In this document: piece after piece, positions 23,398 to 33,255 of the stretch
How positions within the stretch are numbered: position 1 is the stretch's first letter
Layout of the letters: every line of letters begins with the position of its first letter
From: Rhizobium terricola
GTDB lineage: Bacteria; Pseudomonadota; Alphaproteobacteria; Rhizobiales; Rhizobiaceae
Length of the DNA: 64,000 nucleotides
Assembly (NCBI RefSeq): GCF_012927355.1
Contig: NZ_JABBGK010000003.1
Coordinates: 62,001 to 126,000 of the forward strand
Direction: 5' to 3'
The notes under the pieces: generated by a model
The model's database searches: none
What the model was told of the DNA's origin: nothing
What the model saw: the letters and a program-made list of their open reading frames with translations, nothing else
Made by a program: the position numbers and the translations under genes

Positions 23398-25014
23398 ATG
23401 GCAGTCGTATCGAAGAAAATCCCCGTTCCAGACCGTGTCAAAGTCCGCACTGCCCTTCTGTCGGTGTCCGACAAGACCGGCATCATCGAGTTGGCCCAGG
23501 CACTGAACGACATGGGTGTACGCCTGCTGTCGACCGGTGGCACGCACAAGGCGATTGCCGCAGCCGGACTGCCCGTCACCGATGTCTCCGAGGTCACGGG
23601 TTTCCCGGAGATCATGGATGGTCGCGTCAAGACGCTGCACCCCAACGTGCATGGCGGCCTGCTGGCGATCCGCGATGATGCCGAACACGTTGCTGCGATG
23701 AAGGCGCATGGTATCGACGCGATCGATCTCTCCGTCATCAATCTCTACCCCTTCGAGGCGGTCCGTGCCGCCGGGGGCGACTATCCGACTACGGTCGAGA
23801 ACATCGACATCGGCGGTCCGGCGATGATCCGCGCCTCGGCAAAGAACCACGCCTATGTCACCGTTCTGACAGACCCCTCCGACTACCCTGCCCTGCTCGA
23901 GGCCCTGAAGGCCGACGATTGCCAGACGACCTATGCGCTACGCCAGCAGTTCGCCGCTAAGGCCTTTGCCCGCACGGCTGCCTATGACGCGGTGATCTCG
24001 AACTGGTTTGCCGAGGCTCTGTCCATCGATATGCCGCAGTATCGCGCGATCGGTGGCTCGCTGAAGGAAACCATGCGCTATGGCGAGAACCCGCATCAGA
24101 GCGCCGGCTTCTACCTGACGGGCGACCAGCGCCCGGGCGTTGCCACGGCAACTCTTCTGCAGGGCAAGCAGCTGTCCTACAACAATATCAACGACACGGA
24201 TGCGGCCTTCGAACTGGTGGCCGAGTTTCCGCCCGAACAGGGACCTGCCTGTGCGATCATCAAGCACGCCAACCCGTGCGGCGTCGCGACCGGTTCCAGC
24301 CTGGTGGAAGCCTATCAGCGGGCGCTGGCCTGCGATTCCATCTCGGCCTTCGGCGGCATCATCGCGCTCAACCAGACGCTCGATGCGGAGACGGCGCATG
24401 AGATCGTCAAGCTGTTCACCGAAGTGATCATCGCGCCTTCCGTCACCGACGAAGCGAAGGCGATCATCGCGGCAAAGCCGAACCTGCGTCTGCTCACCAC
24501 CGGTGCCCTGCCCGACCCGCGCGCGCGGGGCATCGTCGCCAAGACGGTTTCCGGCGGTCTTCTGGTGCAATCGCGCGACAATGTCATGGTCGAGGATCTG
24601 GAGCTCAAGGTGGTGACCAAGCGCGCGCCCACCGCGACCGAACTCGAAGACATGAAGTTTGCCTTCAAGATCGCCAAGCACGTGAAGTCGAATGCGGTAA
24701 TCTATGCGAAGAACGGCCAGACGGCGGGCATCGGCGCCGGCCAGATGAGCCGCGTCGATTCCGCCCGTATCGCGGCGCTCAAGGCCGAAGATGCCGCCAA
24801 GGCGCTTGGGCTTGCCGAACCGCTAACCAAAGGCTCGGCTGTCGCTTCGGAAGCTTTCTATCCCTTCGCCGATGGCCTGCTTGCCGCCATCGCGGCAGGA
24901 GCCACCGCGGTCATCCAACCGGGTGGATCCATGCGAGACGCCGACGTCATTGCCGCGGCCGACGAACATGGCGTGGCCATGGTCTTCACCGGCATTCGAC
25001 ATTTCCGCCACTGA
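23398..25014 (+). CDS. purH: Bifunctional AICAR formyltransferase / IMP cyclohydrolase
   Basis: Catalyses the last two steps of de novo purine synthesis, AICAR to FAICAR to IMP; 538 residues, normal length. The N-terminal IMP cyclohydrolase domain (MGS-like fold) contains [24 protein letters not shown] and the [15 protein letters not shown] motif. The C-terminal formyltransferase domain holds the catalytic [11 protein letters not shown] near 289-299 and ends in the typical [15 protein letters not shown] and [14 protein letters not shown] 23398 follows GGAGCAGAACC. The gene is monocistronic, with a terminator 24 nt after the stop. Confidence 0.97.
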   Translation: MAVVSKKIPVPDRVKVRTALLSVSDKTGIIELAQALNDMGVRLLSTGGTHKAIAAAGLPVTDVSEVTGFPEIMDGRVKTLHPNVHGGLLAIRDDAEHVAAMKAHGIDAIDLSVINLYPFEAVRAAGGDYPTTVENIDIGGPAMIRASAKNHAYVTVLTDPSDYPALLEALKADDCQTTYALRQQFAAKAFARTAAYDAVISNWFAEALSIDMPQYRAIGGSLKETMRYGENPHQSAGFYLTGDQRPGVATATLLQGKQLSYNNINDTDAAFELVAEFPPEQGPACAIIKHANPCGVATGSSLVEAYQRALACDSISAFGGIIALNQTLDAETAHEIVKLFTEVIIAPSVTDEAKAIIAAKPNLRLLTTGALPDPRARGIVAKTVSGGLLVQSRDNVMVEDLELKVVTKRAPTATELEDMKFAFKIAKHVKSNAVIYAKNGQTAGIGAGQMSRVDSARIAALKAEDAAKALGLAEPLTKGSAVASEAFYPFADGLLAAIAAGATAVIQPGGSMRDADVIAAADEHGVAMVFTGIRHFRH

Positions 25015-25037
25015 TCGACGATCACCAGAATGGAAAG

Positions 25038-25063
25038 AAGCCCGGCCTTGTCCGGGCTTTTTT
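25038..25063. terminator. Rho-independent terminator between purH and the UMF1 permease gene
   Basis: AAGCCCGG (25038-25045) pairs with CCGGGCTT (25052-25059), followed by a T run to 25063. It serves purH on the plus strand. The minus strand also reads CTTCTTT after the stem, so it may act for the convergent permease gene as well. Confidence 0.85.
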
Positions 25064-26487
25064 CATTGCTCAAGCGGAGATGCCGGATGGGCAGCCGGAT
25101 AAGGCGTCCTGAGCAGGATTACCAGGCCGCCGATGAGAAAGACGATCAGGCTCGCCATGCCGATACGGGCCGAACCGGTCCAGTAGGTCAGGAGCGAAAA
25201 ACTGAGGGTGGCCATGAAGCTCGTGGCGCGGCCGGAAAGTGCATAGATGCCGAAGTAGCGCCCGGCCTCCGCAGGGCTGACACTCCGGGCCAGATAGGAA
25301 CGCGACGATGCCTGGACCGGGCCGAAGGCAATGCCGATCAGCAGGCCATAGAGGATGTAGGCCTTTTCTGCGGGCGTCGAGAACAGACCCTCCGTCGTCG
25401 TCACCGGCAGGCTGACCAGCCCGAAGAGGGTGAAGTCGGTGCCCGTCGAGATGATGCCGATGGTGGCTGCCAGCAGCGACAGCAGGCTGAGTACCACGAC
25501 GAACTTTGAGCCGAGCACTCGGTCGAGCGAACTTGCGGCGATGCAGCCGAAGATCGCGATGATGTTGAGGATGATGCCGTAGATGCCGATCTCCATCGTC
25601 GACCAGCCGAACATCGCTGCCGCGAACACGCCACCAAGGGTCAGCAGGCCGTTCACGCCATCCTGGTAGATCATTCGCCCGACCAGGAAACGCAGGATCC
25701 CGGGCTTGTTCCTCAGTTCGGAAAGCGTATGGCCGAGATCCCTGAGGCCCGAGCGCACGGCTGCCGGAAGCGGCTTGCCGCGTCCTGCGTCGGGTGTGAA
25801 CAGGAACATCGGAAGGATGAAGACGAGATACCAGAGGGCCGAGATCGGGCCGGTGACACGTGCGTCCTCGCCGGCGGCGGGATCGAGACCGAAAATGGGC
25901 GTCCCGCCCAGGAGCGTTTTGCCAGTCTGCGGATTGCCGGCTATGAACAGGACCACACTGATCAGCACGATCATGCCGCCCAGGTAACCGAGGCCCCAGG
26001 CAATGTTGGACACGCGCCCGACGTCCTTCGTGCCGACGAGCCGCGGCATCATCGAGTCGTTGAAGACGATCGAAAATTCGGCCGAGACCGTGGCAAGCAC
26101 CATCAGGAGTACGATGAAGGCGACGGGGGAACCGGGCGCCGCCGTCCAGAGGAGGCAGAGGCTGACAATCTTGATCACGGCGAAAAAGGCGATCCACGGC
26201 TTTCGTGAGCCGGATTCGTCGGCGATCGCGCCCAGGATCGGCGACAGCACGGCGATGATGATCGACGAGATCGTCGCCATGTTGCTCCAGGTCGCCTGGG
26301 CGCTCACCGGATCGCTGGTGAGGCGCGAAACGAAGTAGGGACCGAAGATGAATGTCGTGATCACCGTGAAGAAGGGTTGGGCTGCCCAGTCGAACAACAT
26401 CCAGCTCATCACCCCGCGGCTATAGACCTTCTCTCCCCGGTCGTCCGTTACTCCCGCCTGTACCGTCACGCGTCCGTTCTCCCCCAT
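25063..26487 (-). CDS. MFS transporter, UMF1 (Atg22-like) family
   Basis: A 474-residue permease with about 12 helices. The opening [29 protein letters not shown] is the signature of the UMF1/Atg22 family (described by position, about 26-54), whose yeast member exports amino acids from the vacuole. [10 protein letters not shown] (about 90-99) is the loop 2-3 motif. The start is uncertain: ATG 26487, GTG 26469 (with GGGGGAG 9 nt upstream) or TTG 26529 are all in frame. It follows gdh by 19-37 nt on the same strand, so cotranscription with glutamate dehydrogenase is likely and an amino-acid substrate is a reasonable guess. A hairpin covers the start region. Confidence 0.83.
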   Translation of the reverse strand: MGENGRVTVQAGVTDDRGEKVYSRGVMSWMLFDWAAQPFFTVITTFIFGPYFVSRLTSDPVSAQATWSNMATISSIIIAVLSPILGAIADESGSRKPWIAFFAVIKIVSLCLLWTAAPGSPVAFIVLLMVLATVSAEFSIVFNDSMMPRLVGTKDVGRVSNIAWGLGYLGGMIVLISVVLFIAGNPQTGKTLLGGTPIFGLDPAAGEDARVTGPISALWYLVFILPMFLFTPDAGRGKPLPAAVRSGLRDLGHTLSELRNKPGILRFLVGRMIYQDGVNGLLTLGGVFAAAMFGWSTMEIGIYGIILNIIAIFGCIAASSLDRVLGSKFVVVLSLLSLLAATIGIISTGTDFTLFGLVSLPVTTTEGLFSTPAEKAYILYGLLIGIAFGPVQASSRSYLARSVSPAEAGRYFGIYALSGRATSFMATLSFSLLTYWTGSARIGMASLIVFLIGGLVILLRTPYPAAHPASPLEQ

Positions 26488-26501
26488 CTGCCGATGGGGG
26501 A
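26480..26501 (-). repeat. Palindrome between gdh and the UMF1 permease gene
   Basis: TCCCCCATC (26480-26488) and GATGGGGGA (26493-26501) form a perfect 9-bp stem with loop TGCC. It lies just after the gdh stop and contains ATG 26487 and the GGGGGA that would serve as ribosome binding site for GTG 26469, so in RNA it could hide the permease start. It may also be a copy of a dispersed palindromic repeat. Confidence 0.6.
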
Positions 26502-26506
26502 CACTG

Positions 26507-29500
26507 TCATCTTGTCCGGTCGTTCGCAAGGTCGGTCAGCAGGCCTGCCGCCACCGTGATCTTCGCGAGGCTGCCCTCGCTGCCCTCGCTGAGGGCCGCA
26601 AGCTCCGTTGCCAGCCGGTTGACCCGCTGGCGGGCGGCTGCGAGCCAGGCGTTGACCGGATGTTTCTCGCCGCCATGCCGGGCAAAGGCCGACACAACGA
26701 TATCGCGACGGGCCGCACCGATCTGGTCGAGGCTGCGACCGAGCGCGAGGCTCTCGTAGTGATCGCTGCTGACGATACGGTTTCCGGCGACGAGGATGCG
26801 ATCGATCCGGAACGCTTCCGAAACAGCAAAATAGGCTTCGATGACACGCGGCAGCTGTGCTTCGGTCCGCATGGCGATCTGCATGACCTCGGGCACCAGG
26901 AGCAAGGTCTGAAGGCCGACTATTTCGCGGGCGATGTCTGCCGGGGCGCCGCCATCCTCCAGTTCTTCCACCTCCTGTTCGAAGGTTGCCTTGAGATTGG
27001 CCGGAAATGCCGAACCGAAGGCCTGGCGGGCCGATTTCACCGCAGACTTGAGGCGAGCGAGGGCCTCGGAGAGATCACCGGTGGACATGCCGGTCTCGAC
27101 CAGCAGACGGGTGACACCTGCATAGACGCGGGCGACGATCGCATGCATCCGGTTCTGAGTTTCGCCAGGGATCTTCGCGTCGAGCGCATCGATCTTCTCC
27201 CAGAGCGCCGGTAGCTGCAGGCCGTCGCGGGTGAGCAGGGCCGCCCTGACGATCTCGGGCGGCATCGCGCCCGTGGCATCACCGATCGTGGTAATGAAGC
27301 CCGGGCCGCCGCGATTGATAACGTGGTTGGCGAGTACCGTCGCGATGATTTCGCGATGCAGGCGGTGCCCGGCGATATCACCTGCATAGGTCCTGCGCAT
27401 CTTGGCCGGGAAGTAGTTAGTCAGCGCGCTTTCGCAATAGGGATCATCCGGCAAGTCGGAGGCGACCAGCTGGTCGAAGAGGACGATCTTGGCATAGGAA
27501 AGCAGGACGCCGATTTCCGGCCGGGTGAGTGCCTTGCCGGACGCGAAACGTTCGGACAGCGTCGCGTTGTCCGGAAGGGTCTCGACCTTGCGGTTGAGGC
27601 GGCCGAGGCCTTCCAGATAGTTCATCAGGCGGCCGAGTTCCTCGCGGTTCGCGGCGCCCTTGCGCTGTGTCAGCGAGATCGCAAGCGTCTGCAGGTAGTT
27701 GTTCCGCAGAACCAGTTCCGCCACCTCGTCAGTCATGTCCGAGAGCAGTTTGTCGCGCTTGTCGCGCGTCAGACGCTTGTCGGCCAGTGCCGAGGAGAGG
27801 GCGATCTTGATGTTGACCTCGACGTCGGAGGAATTGACGCCTGCCGAGTTGTCGATCGCGTCGGAGTTCAGGCGCCCTCCGCTCAAGGCATAGGCGATGC
27901 GGCCCTTCTGGGTGACGCCGAGATTGGCGCCCTCACCGATGACCTTGGCGCGCACTTCCCCGCCGGTAACGCGGATTGCGTCGTTGGCGCGGTCGCCGAC
28001 ATCGGAGTCCGCCTCGTCGGAAGCCTTGATGTAGGTACCGATGCCGCCGAACCACAACAGGTCGACAGGCGCCTTCAGGATCGCGTTCATGATGTCGAGC
28101 GGGGTAGCGACCGTCTTGTCGAGGCCGATGATCGCTGCCGCCTCAGGCGTGAGCGTCACCGATTTTTCGGCGCGCGAAATGATCATCCCGCCCTTCGACA
28201 GGAGCTTCGTGTCATAATCCTGCCAGCTCGAACGCGGCAGTGCAAACATGCGCTTGCGTTCCTTGAAGGAACGGGCCGTATCTGGATCCGGGTCGATGAA
28301 GATGTCGCGGTGGTCGAAGGCCGCGACGAGCCGGATCTTCTCCGACAGGAGCATGCCGTTGCCGAAGACGTCGCCCGACATGTCCCCGACGCCGGCAACC
28401 GTGAACGGTGTCGACTGGATATCGATGTTCATCTCGCGGAAGTGACGCTTGACCGCTTCCCAGGCGCCGCGCGCGGTGATGCCCATCTTCTTGTGGTCAT
28501 AGCCGGCCGAGCCGCCGGAGGCGAAGGCGTCGTCGAGCCAGAAGCCGGCGGCTTGGGCCAATCCGTTCGCGGTGTCCGAGAAGGTTGCCGTTCCCTTGTC
28601 GGCGGCGACGACGAAATAGGGGTCGTCATCGTCCAGCCGGACGGTGTCGGCCGGCGGCACGATCCGGCCGCCGTCGATGTTGTCGGTGATCGACAGCATG
28701 GTGGTGATGTAGGTCTTGTAGGCCTCGGTGCCGGCCGCCAGCCAGGCGTCGCGGCTACCGCCGACGGGCAGGAGCTTCGGGAAGAAGCCGCCCTTGGCGC
28801 CGACGGGCACGATTACCGCGTTCTTGACCTGCTGCGCCTTGACGAGGCCGAGCACTTCCGTGCGGTAGTCCTGTGCGCGATCCGACCAGCGCAGGCCGCC
28901 GCGGGCGACCTTGCCGAAGCGCAGGTGGACGCCTTCCACTTCGACCCCGTAGACGAAGATCTCGCGATAGGGTCGCGGTTCGGGCAGGCCTTCGAGCAGC
29001 TGCGGATCGAACTTGAAGGCGAGCATAGGCCGCTCGCTCTGGGCATAGGCCTTCTGGTAGTAGTTGGTGCGAAGCGTGCAGTCGACTGAGTTGAGATAGC
29101 GGCGCAGGATCCGGTCCTCATCGAGGCTCGGAACCGATACAAGGGCCGCCTCGAGGGCTGCCCGGCCCTCGGCGAGCTTCTTCAGGCGGATTTTCTCGCC
29201 GATCCTTGGATCGAACGTCGTTTCGAACAGCGAGAGGATGGAGGCGGTGATTTCCGGATACTTGTTGAGTGTATCGGCGATGTGGCGTTGGGAGTAAACG
29301 AAGCCGCACTGGCGAAGATGGGCGGCATAGGCGCGCAGCACATTGGCCTGGCGCGCGCTGAGGCCCGCCGTCATCACCAGCCGGTTGAAGGCGTCGTTGT
29401 CGACCGTGCCGCGGAAGGCGAGCACCAGTGCCTCCTCGACGGCCTTGCCCTGGGTCGCGATGTCGAAGCTGCGCGCTCCATGGACCTGAAGTTCCATGTC

Positions 29501-31300
29501 GTGCAGGACGACCAGCCTTTCGGTTTCATTCCGGTCGGTGACACCGATGTCGAAGGTGCGTTCGCTGATGACGCCGAAGCCGAGGTTTTCCAGCAGCGGA
29601 ACGCGGCGCGACAGCGGCAGATGCGCGCCTGCATGGAAGATTTTCAGATAGAGAAGCTGGCCCTCATCGGCGGTGACTTCGTGGAATGCGATCGATATCG
29701 GCGCGCCGGCGAGGCAGGCTTCGATATGGCGGAGATCGGCGACCGCGTCCGCGGCTTCGAAGGCCTCCTGATAGGCCTGGGTCACGGAGAGCTTGGGCGC
29801 GGCAGGCCCGGCAAGAGTGGCAAAGCGATCGTCCCAGCGCGCGGTGATTTCACGGATCGCCTGCTCGAGGCGCGCTTGCGGAATGCGGGGCGTCTTGCCT
29901 TCGGAGCGGCCGATGATGATGTGCACACGGGCGACACCGCCCTCGGGGAAGGCCGGATAGTAGGCCGATACGTGGCCCTCATAGACGGTCCTGAAATAGT
30001 TGCCGATCTTCTCGCGGACGATCGAGTTGTAGTCCTCGCGCGGAACATAGACGATCAGCGAGACGAAGCGGTCGAACTGGTCGATGCGGGGGAGGACCCG
30101 GACCCGCGGGCGTTCGGAGAGGTCGTTGATCTGTTCGCAGAACTTCGCGAGCAGGTCGGTGTCGATCTGGAAGAGATCGTCGCGTGGATAGGATTCCAGC
30201 GTATTCTGCAGGATGCGACCGGAGTGGCTCTGCGGATCGAAGCCGAAATGGCTCGTCACCTTTTCGATCTTGGCCCGGAGCAGCGGGATCTGGTTGACCG
30301 AACGGGTATAGGCCGTCGCGGTGAACAGGCCGACGATGCGGAGTTCGCCGACAACCTTGCCGTCAGGCCCGAAGCGTTTCACGCCGACATAGTCCATGTA
30401 GGCGCGGCGATGCACGACCGACTTCACATTGGCCTTGGTGACGATGAGGAAATCAGGCCCCTGCAGGAAGGCAAGAATTTCCGGCGTCGTCGTGACGGCA
30501 TGCTTGCCCTGGCGGAGCACGAGGACGTCCGGGTCGGACAATATGCCGAGCCCCTGGCCGAGGCTGCGCTCGACCTTCGCTTCCGGGCCTTCGCCCGTGT
30601 AGACATATTCGCGCATGCCGAGGAAGGTGAAATTGTCGCTGCGGAGCCAATCGAGGAAGGCCAGCGCCTCGTCGCGGTCAGCCTTGCGGCGTCCTGCGCC
30701 CGAGGCGGCACCGGCAAGTTCCTGCATGGCCGCGTCGAGCAAGGCAAGCATGGGTTTCCAGTCGGCGGAGGTCATCTGGACCTGGGCGAGCACCAGGGCC
30801 AGACTTGCCTTCAGCGCGGTAGCCTGATCGGCCGTCAGCGGTGCGATGTGGATCTGCATGTAGCTGACACGGACCGCTCCCTCGACCTCGTGTTCCGGGG
30901 TCGAGAGCGAGACTTCGCCTTCCTCGGTCCGGGCGAGGATCGGATGGACCGCCATGAAGACGTCGCGGTAGAGGCTCGTTACCTCACCCATGACGGAATC
31001 GTAGAGGAAGGACTTGTTGCGATCGACGACCGACAGCACGCTGACCGGAACGCCGTCCGGGCTCACATCGGCGATCGGCTCGATGGTGATGCACGGCTGC
31101 TCGCCGTCCCAGGCGGCCAGGTCTTGCGCGGCGCGTACGGCGGAGAATGCGAGCATTTCGGGTGTGTAGAGATCGAGGTCGTCGTTGCTTGCGCGACCGA
31201 ACAGAATGCCGGGATCGATGAAGGCCTCCCCGTTCGCCACGGCGATACGGCGTGCGCTTTCGAATTGCTGCTCCCGCCGGGGTTTCCTGTTCGCGACCAT
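26507..31300 (-). CDS. gdhZ: NAD-specific glutamate dehydrogenase, large (180-kDa class)
   Basis: A 1597-residue enzyme that oxidises glutamate to 2-oxoglutarate and ammonium with NAD, of the large L-GDH class found in Streptomyces, Pseudomonas and Caulobacter. The long N-terminal half carries ACT-like regulatory regions. The catalytic core is near 790-840 (RGGLRWSDRAQDYRTEVLGL...VPVGAKGGF). The NAD-binding part is near 1110-1150 (VIGEGANLGVTQKGRIAYAL), followed by a helical C-terminal domain. ATG 31300 with GGGAGGAAAAGAGA upstream is preferred to the frame's extension to 31435. It is followed by a UMF1 permease on the same strand and diverges from pdxY. Confidence 0.93.
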   Translation of the reverse strand: MVANRKPRREQQFESARRIAVANGEAFIDPGILFGRASNDDLDLYTPEMLAFSAVRAAQDLAAWDGEQPCITIEPIADVSPDGVPVSVLSVVDRNKSFLYDSVMGEVTSLYRDVFMAVHPILARTEEGEVSLSTPEHEVEGAVRVSYMQIHIAPLTADQATALKASLALVLAQVQMTSADWKPMLALLDAAMQELAGAASGAGRRKADRDEALAFLDWLRSDNFTFLGMREYVYTGEGPEAKVERSLGQGLGILSDPDVLVLRQGKHAVTTTPEILAFLQGPDFLIVTKANVKSVVHRRAYMDYVGVKRFGPDGKVVGELRIVGLFTATAYTRSVNQIPLLRAKIEKVTSHFGFDPQSHSGRILQNTLESYPRDDLFQIDTDLLAKFCEQINDLSERPRVRVLPRIDQFDRFVSLIVYVPREDYNSIVREKIGNYFRTVYEGHVSAYYPAFPEGGVARVHIIIGRSEGKTPRIPQARLEQAIREITARWDDRFATLAGPAAPKLSVTQAYQEAFEAADAVADLRHIEACLAGAPISIAFHEVTADEGQLLYLKIFHAGAHLPLSRRVPLLENLGFGVISERTFDIGVTDRNETERLVVLHDMELQVHGARSFDIATQGKAVEEALVLAFRGTVDNDAFNRLVMTAGLSARQANVLRAYAAHLRQCGFVYSQRHIADTLNKYPEITASILSLFETTFDPRIGEKIRLKKLAEGRAALEAALVSVPSLDEDRILRRYLNSVDCTLRTNYYQKAYAQSERPMLAFKFDPQLLEGLPEPRPYREIFVYGVEVEGVHLRFGKVARGGLRWSDRAQDYRTEVLGLVKAQQVKNAVIVPVGAKGGFFPKLLPVGGSRDAWLAAGTEAYKTYITTMLSITDNIDGGRIVPPADTVRLDDDDPYFVVAADKGTATFSDTANGLAQAAGFWLDDAFASGGSAGYDHKKMGITARGAWEAVKRHFREMNIDIQSTPFTVAGVGDMSGDVFGNGMLLSEKIRLVAAFDHRDIFIDPDPDTARSFKERKRMFALPRSSWQDYDTKLLSKGGMIISRAEKSVTLTPEAAAIIGLDKTVATPLDIMNAILKAPVDLLWFGGIGTYIKASDEADSDVGDRANDAIRVTGGEVRAKVIGEGANLGVTQKGRIAYALSGGRLNSDAIDNSAGVNSSDVEVNIKIALSSALADKRLTRDKRDKLLSDMTDEVAELVLRNNYLQTLAISLTQRKGAANREELGRLMNYLEGLGRLNRKVETLPDNATLSERFASGKALTRPEIGVLLSYAKIVLFDQLVASDLPDDPYCESALTNYFPAKMRRTYAGDIAGHRLHREIIATVLANHVINRGGPGFITTIGDATGAMPPEIVRAALLTRDGLQLPALWEKIDALDAKIPGETQNRMHAIVARVYAGVTRLLVETGMSTGDLSEALARLKSAVKSARQAFGSAFPANLKATFEQEVEELEDGGAPADIAREIVGLQTLLLVPEVMQIAMRTEAQLPRVIEAYFAVSEAFRIDRILVAGNRIVSSDHYESLALGRSLDQIGAARRDIVVSAFARHGGEKHPVNAWLAAARQRVNRLATELAALSEGSEGSLAKITVAAGLLTDLANDRTR

Positions 31301-31396
31301 TCTCTTTTCCTCCCTGTCATCGACACTTTGTGCGGATGATCCATAAAACTGTTTTCCGAAAGGTGTATCTGCTTCGGGCCGCATATGGGAAGTCCA

Positions 31397-31412
31397 TTGT
31401 ACGGCCGTGCAA
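31397..31412. promoter_or_regulatory. Operator-like palindrome between gdh and pdxY
   Basis: TTGTACGGCCGTGCAA is symmetric at 14 of 16 positions. It lies 97 nt upstream of gdh and 86 nt upstream of pdxY, in the divergent promoter region, where a regulator of either gene could bind. The binding protein is unknown. Confidence 0.4.
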
Positions 31413-31497
31413 TTTCTAGGAGCCAATTGGTGCACGATATTGACAGCCCCGGGCGAAAAGCGTGATCAGAAGACCGAAACAACAGGAATTTTCCGCC

Positions 31498-32376
31498 ATG
31501 ACAGAGAAATCCCAAGGCGCCGTGATCGTCATCTCGAGCCACGTCGTCCGCGGATCGGTCGGCAATCGTGCCGCCGTGTTCGCGCTCGAGAGCCTCGGTT
31601 TTCCTGTCTGGGCGCTTCCGACGATCGTCCTGCCCTGGCACCCCGGCCACGGTCCCTCGACGCGGCTGACCTTCGGGGAAGAGGAATTCGATCACGCCAT
31701 CGACGATCTCATCCGCGCGCCCTGGCTTCCGGAGGTCAAGGCGGTCCTGACCGGCTATTTCAGCAATGCTGCCCAGCCTCACGCGGTTGCCCGGCTTGTC
31801 AGGGCCCTGCGGGCGCAAAATCCCGATCTGCTCTATGTCTGCGATCCGGTCATGGGTGACCTCGGCGGTCTCTATATCCGCGAGGAGACGGCGATTGCCG
31901 TCCGCGATCAGCTGATCCCGCTCGCCTCGCTCGCCACGCCGAACCGCTACGAGCTCGAGTGGCTTGTCGGTGCCCGGCTTTCCACCAATGCCGAGATCAT
32001 GGAAGCGGCTCTTTCACTCGGGCCACCCCGCATGCTGGTCACGTCGGCGGTGCCGATGATGGCCGGAGGTACCGGCAATCTTTATCTGAGCGGCAAGCAT
32101 GCGCTCCTCGCCGAGCACCGGCTGATCGACAATCCACCGAACGGGCTCGGCGACCTGACATCGGCCGTCTTCCTCGCTCGTTTGCTGGACGGTGTGCCGG
32201 ACGAGCGTGCGCTACAGCTCACGACGGCGAGCGTCTTCGAGGTTCTCGCCCGCACCGCCAAGCGTGGCGGCGACGAACTGACGCTCGAAAGCGATGCTGC
32301 CAGCCTATCAACGCCGATGGCGCTGGTTCAGATGCGGCACCTGCTGCATCCCGCACAAAGGCCGAAACGCAGCTGA
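31498..32376 (+). CDS. pdxY: Pyridoxal kinase PdxY
   Basis: Phosphorylates pyridoxal to PLP in the vitamin B6 salvage pathway; ribokinase fold, 292 residues. SSHVVRGSVGNRAAVFALESLGFPVWALPTIVLPWHPGHG (described by position, residues 13-52) is the typical substrate-lid and active-site region. YVCDPVMGD lies near 117. The anion-hole/catalytic Asp motif here is NGLGDLTSAVF (about 214-224), with GLGD replacing the commoner GTGD. ATG 31498 is chosen although the frame extends to 31462. The gene diverges from gdh and is followed 75 nt later by a carbonic anhydrase gene. Confidence 0.9.
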   Translation: MTEKSQGAVIVISSHVVRGSVGNRAAVFALESLGFPVWALPTIVLPWHPGHGPSTRLTFGEEEFDHAIDDLIRAPWLPEVKAVLTGYFSNAAQPHAVARLVRALRAQNPDLLYVCDPVMGDLGGLYIREETAIAVRDQLIPLASLATPNRYELEWLVGARLSTNAEIMEAALSLGPPRMLVTSAVPMMAGGTGNLYLSGKHALLAEHRLIDNPPNGLGDLTSAVFLARLLDGVPDERALQLTTASVFEVLARTAKRGGDELTLESDAASLSTPMALVQMRHLLHPAQRPKRS

Positions 32377-32451
32377 ACGCGATTCGCATTGCCGCTTTGC
32401 GTTCGAAGCTTGCGTGAAACTGTTGCCATGACGGCCTGGTCGCGCTAATCG

Positions 32452-33099
32452 ATGGGCATGAAGCGTTTTCCAGTTCCCCTCCTCAACGGTTATCGCAACT
32501 TCATGTCCGGGCGTTATGTCGACGAACGGGAGCGATATCGCGTTCTGGCGGACCAGGGGCAGAAGCCGCACACACTGATTGTCGCCTGCTGCGATAGCCG
32601 TGCCGCGCCTGAGACGATCTTCGATGCCGGCCCCGGTGAACTCTTCGTGGTTCGCAACGTCGCGAACATGGTTCCTCCCTACGAGCCGGACGGGCAGTAT
32701 CACTCGACTTCTGCCGCTCTGGAATTTGCCGTCCAGGCACTTCGTGTGCGTGACATCATCGTCATGGGCCATGGCCGCTGCGGTGGTATTCGCGCCGCGC
32801 TCGACCCCAGCGCCGAACCGCTGTCGCCGGGTGATTTCATCGGCAAGTGGATGAACCTGGTCAGCACCGCCGCCGAACAGATCCAGGGCAATTCGGTGAT
32901 GACCGACAGCGAGCGGCAGACGGCGCTGGAACGCATCTCCATCCGCAATTCGATTGCCAATCTTCGCACTTTCCCGTGTGTGAAGATCCTGGAAGAACGC
33001 GGTAAACTGCAGCTCCATGGTGCCTGGTTCGACATTTCGAACGGCGAACTCTGGATCATGGATCCCGATACGCGTGATTTCGTTCGCCTCGACAAGTGA
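32452..33099 (+). CDS. Beta-carbonic anhydrase
   Basis: Interconverts CO2 and bicarbonate; 215 residues. The zinc ligands of the beta class are all present: Cys46 with Asp48 and Arg50 in ACCDSRAAPE, and His107 and Cys110 in MGHGRCGG. GELFVVRNVANMVPP (about 63-77) and HSTSAALEFAV (about 83-93) are family motifs. The C-terminal half is HGAWFDISNGELWIMD, normal for the family. ATG 32452 or ATG 32458 may be the start. It is probably cytoplasmic, as no signal peptide is seen. It follows pdxY by 75 nt on the same strand. Confidence 0.94.
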   Translation: MGMKRFPVPLLNGYRNFMSGRYVDERERYRVLADQGQKPHTLIVACCDSRAAPETIFDAGPGELFVVRNVANMVPPYEPDGQYHSTSAALEFAVQALRVRDIIVMGHGRCGGIRAALDPSAEPLSPGDFIGKWMNLVSTAAEQIQGNSVMTDSERQTALERISIRNSIANLRTFPCVKILEERGKLQLHGAWFDISNGELWIMDPDTRDFVRLDK

Positions 33100-33255
33100 A
33101 TACGACGCGAAATATCCGTCCACCGTCGAGTCTAATTTAGAACTTATTCATGTCATGGCGCTAGCGTCACCCTTGAAATTATAGGGTGGGCCACGACCTG
33201 ACTGCTACCGCCGGGCCGGGGCCACCAATGCCCTCTCCACTTTCCTGGTGCGTGG

